Assembly: GCF_012933655.1 (NCBI RefSeq)
Contig: NZ_JABBJJ010000067.1
Location: 1 to 43,675, forward strand
Reading direction: 5' to 3'
DNA: 43,675 nucleotides
Source of the DNA: Pyxidicoccus fallax
Lineage (GTDB): Bacteria; Myxococcota; Myxococcia; Myxococcales; Myxococcaceae
Shown here in pieces: positions 16,484 through 26,662 of the stretch. The notes beneath the pieces are model-generated. The model ran no database searches. It saw only the letters and a list, made by a program, of their open reading frames with translations, and was not told where the DNA came from. The number at the start of each line of letters is the position of its first letter. Positions within the stretch are counted from its first letter, which is position 1. A program made the position numbers and the translations under genes.

Positions 16484-17224
16484 TCACACCTCCAGCAGCA
16501 CGTACCGCTGCTCCGGGGTGTGCCTGGCCAAGAGCGGCATGGCCACGTTGTAGACCGGGATGCCGCTCTTCGTCTTCCCGTTGCGCGCGCCGTGGTGCGC
16601 GTGCCCGTGGAACACGGCCTCCGCGCCGTAGTGGTCGATGGGCATCGACAGCCGGCTCGTCCCGAGGAAGGGCCGAATCTCGATGTTCTCCCCGTCCAGC
16701 GTCTCCGGCACCGGGGAGTAGTGCATGATGACCACCTTCTTGTCCGTGTCGAGGTGGCTCAGCGCGGCCTCCAGCTTGAGGGACTCGGTCACGGCCTCCT
16801 GCACGAAGGCCTTCGTCTGTCCCTCGCCGAACGCCTGCAGCGTCGCGTTGCCGAAGCCGCCGCCGAAGCCCTTCACCCCCGCCACGCCCAGCACCTTCTC
16901 GAAGATGAAGTGGTCCCCATCAAGGATGTGGACACCCGCCTTCGCCAGCTCGCCACAGATTTCCTTCGCCTGGTTGTGCTCGTAGTCGTGGTTGCCCAGC
17001 ACCGCCGCGCACGGCACCCGCAGCGCGGACAGCTCCTCCGCGAGCACCTTGCCTTCTTCAATCATTCCGCGGTCGGTGAGGTCCCCACACAGCACGAGCA
17101 GGTCCGCCGTGGCGTTCACCTGCTTGACGAGCTGTCGGAAGCGTCCGTGGTGGTCCTCGCGGCAGTGCAGGTCACCGACTGCCGCCAGCCGAATTTTCGA
17201 GTTCGGGTCGCGCGCCACGCTCAT
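16484..17224 (-). CDS. Metallophosphoesterase
   Basis: 246 aa. All motifs of the calcineurin-like phosphoesterase fold are in order: GDLHCRE (Asp and His metal ligands), GDLTDRG, GNHDYE, then HYSP and GHAHHG at the C-terminal end. These bind a two-metal centre that cleaves phosphomonoesters, phosphodiesters or nucleotides. There is no signal peptide or membrane span, so it is cytoplasmic. The 5' end overlaps the nucleotidyltransferase gene by 53 bp, implying joint expression. ATG at 17224 has its purine-rich site almost touching it; a GTG two codons later is better spaced and is a real alternative. Confidence 0.92.
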   Translation of the reverse strand: MSVARDPNSKIRLAAVGDLHCREDHHGRFRQLVKQVNATADLLVLCGDLTDRGMIEEGKVLAEELSALRVPCAAVLGNHDYEHNQAKEICGELAKAGVHILDGDHFIFEKVLGVAGVKGFGGGFGNATLQAFGEGQTKAFVQEAVTESLKLEAALSHLDTDKKVVIMHYSPVPETLDGENIEIRPFLGTSRLSMPIDHYGAEAVFHGHAHHGARNGKTKSGIPVYNVAMPLLARHTPEQRYVLLEV

Positions 17225-18029
17225 CTCCCTGCTGTCTGTCGTTCTCGTCCCAGGCCCGCCCGTCGCCGAACCCCCAGTGGTGGATGTCCACGTGGTAGTT
17301 CACCCGCGAGATGAGGTTGCCGCGGCACAGCTTGTCCTCCCAGCGGCCCTCGCGGATGGTGTGCAGCGTGCGGCTCATCAACTCCGCCATCACCCAGTCC
17401 GGGATGAGGTCCCGCTCGGAGGGATAGGCGAAGCGGAACATCATCAGGTGGCTGAGCAGCACCTCCCAGTACCGGTCGAAGCGGCGCAGCAGCCGCTCCC
17501 AGTCCATGGCGGGGCCCGCCTTGAGGAGCAGGTGGTTGACGTCCGCGCCGTCATACCGCTCGCGTTCGTTGACGAACGCCTTGGACCAGATCATCTCCTC
17601 GGCGGGAGCGATGAGGCACTGGTGTCCGAAGATGTTGGACGTCTTCGCGTGCTCGAACCACTCGTCGTCCACTACCGCCACGCCGTTGCCGGACGAGAAG
17701 ATGAAGTCGACGAAGTACTCGCCCTTGAAGGCCTTGTAGAGCCACACCTCGTCCGCGCGCTCGGTGCGCCAGCCGTCCTGTTCCAGGACCTCGAGCGCCC
17801 GCAGGGCGTCCCGCTTCCTGGGGAAGAGGTCCAGGTCCTTCGTGTCCCGGTAGATGCCGGTATAGGTGGCGTACGCGTAGGCGCCGCCCACCACGAAGGG
17901 CACCCCGGCCTCGTTCAGCAGGCCAATCGCCCGGGCACGGGCATTGATTTCGTCGGGCATGCGGTCGCGCTCGGCGAGCGCCGCATCCGTTCCCATCTCC
18001 CCGGGATGATTGGGGTGTCGCTTTTCCAT
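17172..18029 (-). CDS. Nucleotidyltransferase-fold protein
   Basis: 285 aa. VPFVVGGAYAYAT followed by RDTKDLDLF gives the Gly-Gly and Asp-x-Asp pattern of the pol-beta-type nucleotidyltransferase fold (GG at residues 48-49, DLDL at 65-68), like the AbiEii/kanamycin-nucleotidyltransferase group. A third acidic residue may be in VDFIFSSG. The C-terminal half is helical with many aromatic residues (MDWERLLRRFDRYWEVLLSH). The last 17 codons overlap the metallophosphoesterase gene. AbiEii-type proteins act as toxins together with a transcriptional antitoxin, but no such antitoxin gene is adjacent, so a toxin role is not supported. Start is uncertain; an ATG at codon 12 is also possible. Confidence 0.82.
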   Translation of the reverse strand: MEKRHPNHPGEMGTDAALAERDRMPDEINARARAIGLLNEAGVPFVVGGAYAYATYTGIYRDTKDLDLFPRKRDALRALEVLEQDGWRTERADEVWLYKAFKGEYFVDFIFSSGNGVAVVDDEWFEHAKTSNIFGHQCLIAPAEEMIWSKAFVNERERYDGADVNHLLLKAGPAMDWERLLRRFDRYWEVLLSHLMMFRFAYPSERDLIPDWVMAELMSRTLHTIREGRWEDKLCRGNLISRVNYHVDIHHWGFGDGRAWDENDRQQGDERGARPELENSAGGSR

Positions 18030-18235
18030 GGGCGAAAGGTAGGGATGCCGGAATTCCGCCGTCCGAAGGCCGGGTGAAAATGCCTGGGGGGCGGACGAGC
18101 AAGCTCAACCCGTTGAATTTCCAAAGGTTTCTCCTCCGAGCAGGCGCCTTTTCTGTTTTCCGGCCGGGCTGTGTCCATTGGGGCGAACACGCTGCCGCAC
18201 GGCCCTCCCGGGGCCGCCGGAAAGGAAGAAGGACC

Positions 18236-19216
18236 ATGCTGCGCAAGAGCCTGCTGTGTGCCGCCCTGCTGTTCGTCGGCTGTGACAACGCGAAGAACGA
18301 CGAGGCGTCGTTCCGCGAGGGCCTGCCCTCCCGCGAGATGGTCGAGATGAAGGCGCCGAAGAAGGACGGCCAGGGACTGGCGGCCTTCTATGGTGAGGGG
18401 CAGACGGCGGACCACTTCGCGCTCACCGTGGGCGCGGCGGTGACGGTCAACGGCGGCACGCTCTGGGTGCTCGGCCTCATCGAGACCATCGTCAAGTACC
18501 CGCCCTCCTCCATCGAGGGAGACGTGGCGGTGTGGGGCCCGTACTCGGACGATTCGGAGAACCTCACCTGGAAGCTGACCGTCACGCGCACGGACGACCA
18601 CAGCTACTCCTGGGTGATGGACGGCAAGGCGAAGACGGCGAATGACTCGGGCTATGTGACGGTGCTGTCCGGCACGCACACGGCGGCGGTGAACGCGGAC
18701 GGCGAGCGCATGAAGGGCTTCGGCTCCGGCGAGTTCCTCATCGACTGGGAGAGGCGCCTCACCCTGCCCGGCGCGAACCTGAACGAGATGGGCACGGGGG
18801 AGATTCGCTACTCGCGCACGGACGCGGCGGCGGTGGCGTCGGTGGAGGCGGACTTCCAGAAGGTGCGTGACGAGGCGGTGCAGGGCGGCCGCGTGGACGC
18901 GAACTACCGCTACAAGCAGGCCCCGGGCGCCGGGGGCGAGCTGGACTTCGTCATCAAGAAGAACATCGACCTGGGCAACCCCGACAAGCAGGCGCCGGAG
19001 AACCTGGCCATCAAGAGCCGCTGGGGCGCCTCGGGGGCCGGCCGCTCGGACATCAAGCTGTCGGGCGGTGACCTGCGGGGCGAGGCCACCCTCAGCGAGT
19101 GCTGGGACAGCAACTTCCTCAGCGTCTACTACACGGCCAGCTACAACCCCTTCATCGGGTACGGCGCGGTGAGCGCGTGTGGCAACTTCAGCACCGCGGT
19201 GTACTCCACGCCGTGA
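18236..19216 (+). CDS. Lipoprotein A of the sigma/caspase operon
   Basis: 326 aa. ATG at 18236 has AAGGA nine bases upstream; the open frame extends to 18074 without any site. A lipoprotein signal (CAALLFVGC, Cys at about residue 16) is followed by NDEASFREGLPSREMVEM, then a region with VWGPYSDD and TWKLTVTRTDDHSYSWVMDG, and the end has GDLRGEATLSECWDSNFLSVYY and ACGNFSTAV. These blocks recur, diverged, in the lipoprotein gene at 22161-23120, in the same order, so the two are paralogues. No known domain is recognised; the mature part reads as beta-rich. The sigma-factor gene starts only 25 bp after its stop, so it is probably the first gene of the operon. Confidence 0.85.
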   Translation: MLRKSLLCAALLFVGCDNAKNDEASFREGLPSREMVEMKAPKKDGQGLAAFYGEGQTADHFALTVGAAVTVNGGTLWVLGLIETIVKYPPSSIEGDVAVWGPYSDDSENLTWKLTVTRTDDHSYSWVMDGKAKTANDSGYVTVLSGTHTAAVNADGERMKGFGSGEFLIDWERRLTLPGANLNEMGTGEIRYSRTDAAAVASVEADFQKVRDEAVQGGRVDANYRYKQAPGAGGELDFVIKKNIDLGNPDKQAPENLAIKSRWGASGAGRSDIKLSGGDLRGEATLSECWDSNFLSVYYTASYNPFIGYGAVSACGNFSTAVYSTP

Positions 19217-19241
19217 GGTCGCTCGCGGTAGTCTGCGCCGC

Positions 19242-19784
19242 GTGACGGGAACCCCTCAGCCGGTCCTCAAGGTGATTCCAGGTGGTGCCGCCCCGGACCG
19301 GCGGGCCCTCATGCGCGAGCTGTATGCGAAATACGGCGGCAGCGTGCTGGGACGCTGCCGCTACCTGCTGAAGGACGCGACGCGGGCGGAGGACGCGATG
19401 CATGACGTCTTCGCCCGCGCGCTCACCCACGGCGAGGACTTCCGCGCGGAGGCCTCGCCGCTGACGTGGCTGATGAAGATCGCCACCAACCACTGTCTCA
19501 ACCAGCTCCGCTCGGAGCGGGCGGGCTGGAGGCAGTGGTTCCAGCGGGACGCGGAGGCGCGCTCCGAGGGGCACGGTGGTCAGGGCGAGATGGAGACGCG
19601 GGATCTGGTACGCCGGCTGCTGTCGCGGGTGGACCTGGAGACGCAGGCGGCGGTCATCCACTACCACGTGGACGGCATGACGCTGGAAGAGGTGGCGGCG
19701 GTGCTGGGGCGCTCGGTCCCCACCATCCGCAAGCGGCTGGAGCGCTTCGCCGAGCTGGGCGGAGAGGAATTGAGGGTCCGATGA
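19242..19784 (+). CDS. ECF-type RNA polymerase sigma factor
   Basis: 180 aa. Region 2 is visible at residues about 25-92 (CRYLLKDATRAEDAMHDVFARAL, then WLMKIATNHCLNQLRSE), and region 4 at about 122-172 (ETQAAVIHYHVDGMTLEEVA with the helix-turn-helix VLGRSVPTIRKRLERF). There is no region 3, as expected for extracytoplasmic-function sigma factors. The GTG at 19242 is the best start; the frame is open further left but only as a shadow of the lipoprotein gene, and the ATG at 19311 would cut into region 2. The gene overlaps the anti-sigma gene by 4 bp (ATGA). Such proteins direct RNA polymerase to a small regulon, often including their own operon. Confidence 0.9.
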   Translation: MTGTPQPVLKVIPGGAAPDRRALMRELYAKYGGSVLGRCRYLLKDATRAEDAMHDVFARALTHGEDFRAEASPLTWLMKIATNHCLNQLRSERAGWRQWFQRDAEARSEGHGGQGEMETRDLVRRLLSRVDLETQAAVIHYHVDGMTLEEVAAVLGRSVPTIRKRLERFAELGGEELRVR

Positions 19785-20557
19785 GCGCGCATGAGTCGGA
19801 GTGGACATTGCGCCGCCTGAGCGCCGGGGAATTGGCCGCCGCCGAGGCCGCCCGTATCCGCGCCCACGCGGCCGGGTGCGCGGCGTGCGGCGCCACCCTG
19901 CGCGGAATCGAAAAGGACCAGACCGCCCTCGAGGCGCAGGTGCCCTTCGAGCGCTTCGAGGCCGGCGTGGAGCGCGCGCTGCAGCGGCAGAAGCGGAACG
20001 AGACGCTCCGTGTGCCGCCCCGCCGCTGGGTGGCGACGACGGTGGCCATGGCCGCCTCGGTGCTGCTGGTGCTCCTGGCGCGGCCCCTGCTGAGCCACCA
20101 GGACGAGGGACGCGGGCTCAATGGCATCAAGGGCGGCGCAGTGGCGGAGCTGCGCATCGGCGGTGGCGCGGGCCCGCAGCGCGAGGCCCGCAAGGACGCG
20201 CCGGAGCCGCTGGCCCCGGGCGAGCGGGTACGGCTGGGGTATCAAGCCGACGGGCACCGGTATGTGGCGGCGGTGTCGGTGGACGCCTCGGGCGAGGTGA
20301 CGCCGCTGCACCCAGAGTCGGGCGAGAGCGCTCCGGTGGAGCCCGGCGCGGACATGCACTGGCTGCCGGGGAGCTGGGAGCTGACGGGCTCCGGCGGCGA
20401 GCGGGTGGTGCTGGTGCTGTCGGACGCGCCCCTCGCCGTGGAGTCGCTGGTGGACGCGGCGCGACGGGCCTTCCAGGCGGCCAGCGGCGACGTGGAGCGC
20501 ATGGCGCCGCTCGACGTGCCGGGTGAACAGACACATTGGGTGCTGCGCAAGCCATGA
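19781..20557 (+). CDS. Membrane anti-sigma factor with zinc-finger motif and DUF4384-like outer domain
   Basis: 258 aa. The N-terminal cytoplasmic part has the anti-sigma zinc motif HxxxCxxC (HAAGCAAC, H29, C33, C36). A membrane span runs from about residue 83 to 103 (VATTVAMAASVLLVLLA). The outer part is about 150 residues; residues about 140-235 (LAPGERVRLGYQADGHRYVAAVSVDASGEVTPLHP...) look like DUF4384, a beta domain usually found joined to bacterial caspase-like proteases. That link is from memory and needs a profile search. It overlaps both neighbours by stop/start overlap, so it is translated with the sigma factor and the caspase. Expected function: holds the sigma factor at the inner membrane until an envelope signal releases it. 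Confidence 0.85.
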   Translation: MSAHESEWTLRRLSAGELAAAEAARIRAHAAGCAACGATLRGIEKDQTALEAQVPFERFEAGVERALQRQKRNETLRVPPRRWVATTVAMAASVLLVLLARPLLSHQDEGRGLNGIKGGAVAELRIGGGAGPQREARKDAPEPLAPGERVRLGYQADGHRYVAAVSVDASGEVTPLHPESGESAPVEPGADMHWLPGSWELTGSGGERVVLVLSDAPLAVESLVDAARRAFQAASGDVERMAPLDVPGEQTHWVLRKP

Positions 20558-22149
20558 CTCCCCTCGCCTCCTCCTTCCGGGCGCTGGCCGTGGCGCTCGT
20601 CCTGGTGGCCTCGGTGGCGCACGCGGACACGCTGCGCCGCTTCGCGTTGGTGGCGGGCAACGACGAGGGCGGCAGTGGCACGCGCCCCCTGCGCTTCGCG
20701 CGCGAGGACGCGCGGAAGATGCACGCGCTGCTGCTGCGTCTGGGCGGCGTGGCGCCCGGGGACGCGAAGCTGCTGCTGGACGAGGAGTCGAGGGACTTCC
20801 TGGCGGCACTGGCGGAGCTGGAGGCACGCGCCCGCGAGGCCCAGGCCCGGGGCGAGCGCACCGCGCTGCTCGTCTACTACTCCGGCCACGCGAAGGACGG
20901 CTCGCTGCGGCTGGGGGACTCGCGGCTGCCCTTCGAGGACCTGAAGCGCCGGCTGTCGGGCGCGCCCGCGGACATCCGCATCGCCATCTTCGACTCGTGC
21001 CGCTCCGGCGCGCTGACGCGGACGAAGGGCGCGCGGCGTGCGCCCGCGTTCGAGATTGAGTCCGGCGCGGCGCGGGACGCACGGGGGTTGGTCATCCTCA
21101 CCTCCAGCGCGGCGGACGAGGACTCGCAGGAGTCGGACGCGCTGCGCGGCAGCTACTTCTCGCACCACCTGGCCAGCGGCCTCCTGGGCGACGCGGACCG
21201 CAGCGGCGACGGGCGGGTGACGCTGTTCGAGGCGTACTCGCATGCGTACGCGCGCACGGTGGCGGACACGGCGGCGAGCACCGCGGGCGCGCAGCACCCC
21301 ACCTTCAGCTATGACCTGGCGGGCAATGGGGACCTGGTGCTGACGGACCTGCGCGCCAGCGGCGAGGGGCTGCTGGTGCCGGGCGCGGCGCCGCCGGGCA
21401 CGTACTACTTCGTGGACCCGGGCGGCATGGTGGTGGCGGAGCTGGACAAGGCGGCGGACGTGGAGCGCCGGGTGGCGCTGGCGCCGGGCACGTATCGGGT
21501 GAAGCGTCGGCTGCCGGACCGGCTGCGCATCGGCGAGGTGCAGGTGCAGCGCGGGCGGGCAGCGGTGCTGGAGGAGGCGCGGCTGCGGGACGCGCCCTTC
21601 TCGGACGACCCGGTGAAGGGCGTGGCGCGGGACGGCGGAGCGTGGTGGACGCTGGGCTTCTCCGGCACCGTGCAGTCCTTCTTCGACGCGCCCACGCGCG
21701 ACACGCTGTTCCTCTCCGTGGGCCTGCTGGGGGTGGAGGCGCAGCTGCACGACTACTTCCGCGAGGACTGGGTGTGGGGCGTGGACGCGGCGGTGGGCGG
21801 GAAGCAGGCGGTGCTCGCGCTGCCGACGCTGGCGGGGCCGGGCTACCGCTACTCGGTGGCGAGCCTGGGCACGACGCTCACCTCCGAGTGGCCGAAGGGC
21901 AGCCTGGCCCCCTTCGTGGGAGCGCGGATGGCGTACCTCATGATGCGGCGCGACTTCCAGGACGAGGCGTTCCCGGACCAGAAGTTCGCGATGTTCTCCC
22001 CGGGCCTGGTGGCCGGCGTGCGGTGGAATCCCCTCCCCCGCCTGCACGTCACCGGACGCGCGCGGGCCCACTTCTTCCAATACACCGTCGATGAGCAGCG
22101 CTCGCTTGGCTACTGGGAGCTGGGCGCGCTCGTCACCTACCAGCCATGA
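20554..22149 (+). CDS. Exported caspase-like peptidase (C14) with C-terminal beta-barrel-like region
   Basis: 531 aa. The ATG at 20554 overlaps the anti-sigma stop. A signal peptide ends at about residue 24 (VASVAHA). The caspase fold follows: RRFALVAGNDEGG (first strand), YYSGHAKDG with catalytic His112, and IAIFDSCRSG with catalytic Cys149; then ILTSSAADEDSQE and the FSHHLASGLLGDADRSGDGRVTLFEAY helix-loop of the small subunit. After about residue 270 the sequence changes to a strand-rich stretch with GTYRVKRRLPDRL, and from about 375 to the end it reads as alternating hydrophobic/polar strands ending in WELGALVTYQP, like an outer-membrane barrel or porin-type domain. Bacterial caspase relatives cut after Arg or Lys rather than Asp; specificity is not established here. 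Confidence 0.88.
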   Translation: MTPLASSFRALAVALVLVASVAHADTLRRFALVAGNDEGGSGTRPLRFAREDARKMHALLLRLGGVAPGDAKLLLDEESRDFLAALAELEARAREAQARGERTALLVYYSGHAKDGSLRLGDSRLPFEDLKRRLSGAPADIRIAIFDSCRSGALTRTKGARRAPAFEIESGAARDARGLVILTSSAADEDSQESDALRGSYFSHHLASGLLGDADRSGDGRVTLFEAYSHAYARTVADTAASTAGAQHPTFSYDLAGNGDLVLTDLRASGEGLLVPGAAPPGTYYFVDPGGMVVAELDKAADVERRVALAPGTYRVKRRLPDRLRIGEVQVQRGRAAVLEEARLRDAPFSDDPVKGVARDGGAWWTLGFSGTVQSFFDAPTRDTLFLSVGLLGVEAQLHDYFREDWVWGVDAAVGGKQAVLALPTLAGPGYRYSVASLGTTLTSEWPKGSLAPFVGARMAYLMMRRDFQDEAFPDQKFAMFSPGLVAGVRWNPLPRLHVTGRARAHFFQYTVDEQRSLGYWELGALVTYQP

Positions 22150-22160
22150 GGGAGCACGCG

Positions 22161-23120
22161 ATGCGACACCTGGCTCTGGCCTGTCTGTGCCTGGCGGCGG
22201 CCGCGTGCGGCGGCGACTTCTCCAACGATGATTTGGAGTTCCTCAACGCGCTGCCCCAGCGCGAGGACCTCGCCGTGAAGCTGTCGGCCGCGAGCGAGGG
22301 CCGCTCGGGCGGCGGGCTGACGACGCGCAAGGACGGGCTCGTGGTGCGGCTGGGCGAGGCGTCACGGGTCTCCGGGGACACGGACAAGACGGGGCGCGAG
22401 TTCAACGGCGCGGTGGACGGACTGCTGTCGCTGCTGGAAAACATCCGGAACTCGTCCCCCACCTCGCGCGAGCCGGACCGGCGGGTGTGGGGACCGTTCA
22501 AGGACAAGGACCACCCGCGCTTCGACGTGCGCTTCGTGATGGAGCGCCGGGAGCTGCGCTTCGACTACCGGCTGGAGTACCGGCGCACGGGCGAGGGCGA
22601 CGATGCGTGGTGGGCCTTGTTGATGGGCTGGTTCCAGGCGGACGCGGGCATCCGCAAGGGCGTGGGGGCGCTGTCCCTGGACGTGAAGCGCGCGACGGAG
22701 GAGACCTTCCCCGTGGGCGGCCTGTTCACGCTGGACCGGCTGGACATCGACTACCAGACGAAGGCGCTGCCCACGCGGGTGGAGATGGCCTTCACGCCCC
22801 GCGGAAGCCTGACGGAGCCCACGCGCTACATGTACCGCGAGGCGGCGGGACGCCTGGGGGAGATGCGGTTCACGCTCCCGGACATCGACCTGGTGGTCGG
22901 CGGCCGGCTGGAGGACGTGGCGCTGACCACCCGCTGGGCCCCGGACGGCCGGGGCATGGGCGTGCTGGAGGTGCTGGACGGCGACATCAAGGGCGCGAAG
23001 TACACCGAGTGCTGGAACGCGCTCGGCCGCGTCACCTTCCTCGCGCGGAGCTGGGACTTCTTCAACCCGACCGAGGGCGACCGCGGCTCGTGCGCGGACT
23101 TCTCGGCGCTGGACGAGTAG
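22161..23120 (+). CDS. Lipoprotein B of the sigma/caspase operon, paralogue of lipoprotein A
   Basis: 319 aa. The ATG at 22161 has GAGGGAG five to six bases upstream; an ATG at 22146 overlaps the caspase stop but lacks a site. Lipoprotein signal: LACLCLAAAAC with the Cys at about residue 15. Blocks shared with lipoprotein A, in the same order: NDDLEFLNALPQREDLAVKL, RVWGPFKDKD, RFVMERRELRFDYRLEY, and the ending GDIKGAKYTECWNALGRVTFL with CADFSAL. It therefore has the same overall fold as lipoprotein A. Its partner position after the caspase, and lipoprotein A before the sigma factor, puts the pair at both ends of the operon. No known family is recognised. Confidence 0.85.
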   Translation: MRHLALACLCLAAAACGGDFSNDDLEFLNALPQREDLAVKLSAASEGRSGGGLTTRKDGLVVRLGEASRVSGDTDKTGREFNGAVDGLLSLLENIRNSSPTSREPDRRVWGPFKDKDHPRFDVRFVMERRELRFDYRLEYRRTGEGDDAWWALLMGWFQADAGIRKGVGALSLDVKRATEETFPVGGLFTLDRLDIDYQTKALPTRVEMAFTPRGSLTEPTRYMYREAAGRLGEMRFTLPDIDLVVGGRLEDVALTTRWAPDGRGMGVLEVLDGDIKGAKYTECWNALGRVTFLARSWDFFNPTEGDRGSCADFSALDE

Positions 23121-23264
23121 CCAGGAGCGAGCGTGCCCGGCCGCACGCCCCGGGGTGTCACGCAGCGGACGGGCGGCCTCGGCGTGTCGACGGGCTGGCA
23201 GCCCGTCAGGCGAGGGCCAACGTGAAACCTGTTGCGCGAAACGCGACTGGTATAGTGCCGCGCC

Positions 23265-24905
23265 ATGAGTGATGGGCGGAAGACCGAGGAGCGCGCACAG
23301 CGTCCGGGAACCCTGAAGAGCCTGGCGCTGGCGATGGCGTCCTGGCGGACGGCCGCGGTGACGCTGCTCTCGTTCTCCTCGGGCCTGCCCCTGGGCCTGG
23401 TGTGGATCGCCATTCCCGACTGGCTGCGCACGGCCGGCGTGGACATCCGCATGGTGGGCCTCGTCACGCTGGCGCAGGCGCCCTGGTCCTTCAAGTTCCT
23501 CTGGTCGCCGCTGATGGACCGCTACGTGCCGCCCTTCTGGGGCCGGCGGCGGGGCTGGATGGCGGTGGCACAGGTGGCGCTGTTCGCGACGACGCTCGCC
23601 CTGGCGGGCGTGAGCGACCATCCGGAGGCGGCGTGGGTGGTGGGCGCGCTGGCCATGGCGGTGGCGCTGTCGGCGGCCACGCAGGACATCGCCATCGACG
23701 CGTACTCGGTGGAGGTGCTGCGCAAGGACGAGCAGGGCGTCGCGGTGGGTGCTCGCGTGGCGCTCTACCGGGCCGCGATGTTCATCGCTGGCTCGGCGGC
23801 CATCACGCTGGCGGGACGGATTTCGTGGAAGTGGGTGGCCGTGGGTCTTGCGGCGATCTACCTGCCGATGCTCGTCATCACCCGCTTCGCGCCGGAGCCC
23901 GAGGAGCGGCTTCCCCCGCCCCGGTCGCTCAAGGACGCCGTCTGGTATCCCTTCGTGGGCTTCCTCTCGCGGCACCGGGCGCTGGAGATTCTCGCGTTCG
24001 TCTTCGCGTACAAGCTGGCGGACAACCTGGGCGGCTCGCTGCTGCGGCCCTTCCTGGTGGACATGGGTTACAGCGCGGTGCACCGCGGCGTGGCGCTGGG
24101 CACCATCGGCCTGTTCGGCACCATCATCGGGACGCTCATCGGCGGCGCGTGGACCACGGTGCTGGGGCTGGGCCGGGCGCTGTGGATTTTCGGCGTGGTG
24201 CAGATCGTCTCGAACGTGGGCTACGTGTTCGTGGCGCGGGCCGGGGCTCCCAATGAGCTGCTGATGTACTCGGCCATTGGCTTCGAGCAGGTGACGCAGG
24301 GCCTGGGCACGGGAGCCTTCTCCGTGCTGCTGATGCGGCTGACGCAGAAGCGCTTCTCGGCCACGCAGTTCGCGCTGCTCTCCAGCCTGTTCTCCATTCC
24401 GCGCGTGGTGGCCGGGCCCATCAGCGGCTACGCCGTGCACGCCATGGGCTGGGAACAGTTCTTCTGGGTCACCATGGTGGCGGGCATCCCCGGCCTGCTG
24501 CTGCTGGCGCGCTTCGTACCTCCGGGCGTGAAGGACCCCAACTTCGACGTCGAGGCCCAGGTCCGTCCTGCCGCGCGCGCGATGAGCCGCGGGGCGCTGA
24601 CGACGACGGCGGTACTCACGAGCGTGACGGGCATCGTGCTGGGCGGGCTGGTGACGGCGCTGCTCGCGGCGATGCAGGCGGTGCGCACCAATCCTGCTGG
24701 GGGCTTCGACTTCGGCGCGGCCCTGGGGGCGCTGCTCCAGCCCGCGTCCGCCACGGACTGGGTGACGCTGGTGGGCATCGTCATCTTCGGAGTGATGGTG
24801 GGCCTGTTCACGGCGGCGGCGATTGCCGCGCGCTCCGGCGCCATCCACATCCCCGACGAGGAGGCGCCCTCCGCCCCCACCACGGGCGCGGCCCAGGCGC
24901 GCTGA
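23265..24905 (+). CDS. AmpG-like MFS transporter
   Basis: 546 aa, about 12-14 membrane spans. The N-terminal block [24 protein letters not shown], the WSPLMDRY and GRRRGWM motifs of the loop between spans 2 and 3, and [14 protein letters not shown] in span 5 are typical of the AmpG muropeptide permease family, which imports anhydro-muropeptides for cell-wall recycling. The protein is longer than E. coli AmpG, with two extra hydrophobic segments near the C-terminus after about residue 440. A TATAGT box (23251-23256) stands close to the ATG, without an obvious -35 partner. Substrate assignment is by family resemblance only. Confidence 0.85.
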   Translation: MSDGRKTEERAQRPGTLKSLALAMASWRTAAVTLLSFSSGLPLGLVWIAIPDWLRTAGVDIRMVGLVTLAQAPWSFKFLWSPLMDRYVPPFWGRRRGWMAVAQVALFATTLALAGVSDHPEAAWVVGALAMAVALSAATQDIAIDAYSVEVLRKDEQGVAVGARVALYRAAMFIAGSAAITLAGRISWKWVAVGLAAIYLPMLVITRFAPEPEERLPPPRSLKDAVWYPFVGFLSRHRALEILAFVFAYKLADNLGGSLLRPFLVDMGYSAVHRGVALGTIGLFGTIIGTLIGGAWTTVLGLGRALWIFGVVQIVSNVGYVFVARAGAPNELLMYSAIGFEQVTQGLGTGAFSVLLMRLTQKRFSATQFALLSSLFSIPRVVAGPISGYAVHAMGWEQFFWVTMVAGIPGLLLLARFVPPGVKDPNFDVEAQVRPAARAMSRGALTTTAVLTSVTGIVLGGLVTALLAAMQAVRTNPAGGFDFGAALGALLQPASATDWVTLVGIVIFGVMVGLFTAAAIAARSGAIHIPDEEAPSAPTTGAAQAR

Positions 24906-25023
24906 GTCAAATCCTTCCCGGGGCGCCAACACGCCCCCGGAGGCAGCGCGAGGGTGCACCGCCGTACAGGTCGCCCACAAGGCGGATCCATCTCCGGCGC
25001 GGCGTGTTTATGGTGGCGGCCCT

Positions 25024-26661
<1,638 letters not shown>

Positions 26662-26662
26662 T

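Noticed and set aside
17172-18029. Toxin-antitoxin module from the AbiEii-like nucleotidyltransferase
   Set aside because: No antitoxin-type gene is adjacent; the neighbour is a metallophosphoesterase, and the domain layout is only loosely AbiEii-like.
20554-22149. Anti-phage caspase effector system
   Set aside because: The caspase has a signal peptide and envelope-type partners; no CRISPR, TPR-CHAT or gasdermin neighbour is present.
22362-24980. An 872-codon minus-strand frame across lipoprotein B and the AmpG-like gene
   Set aside because: It spans two good genes in antisense, is rich in His, Gln and Arg, and has no ribosome-binding site or motif.
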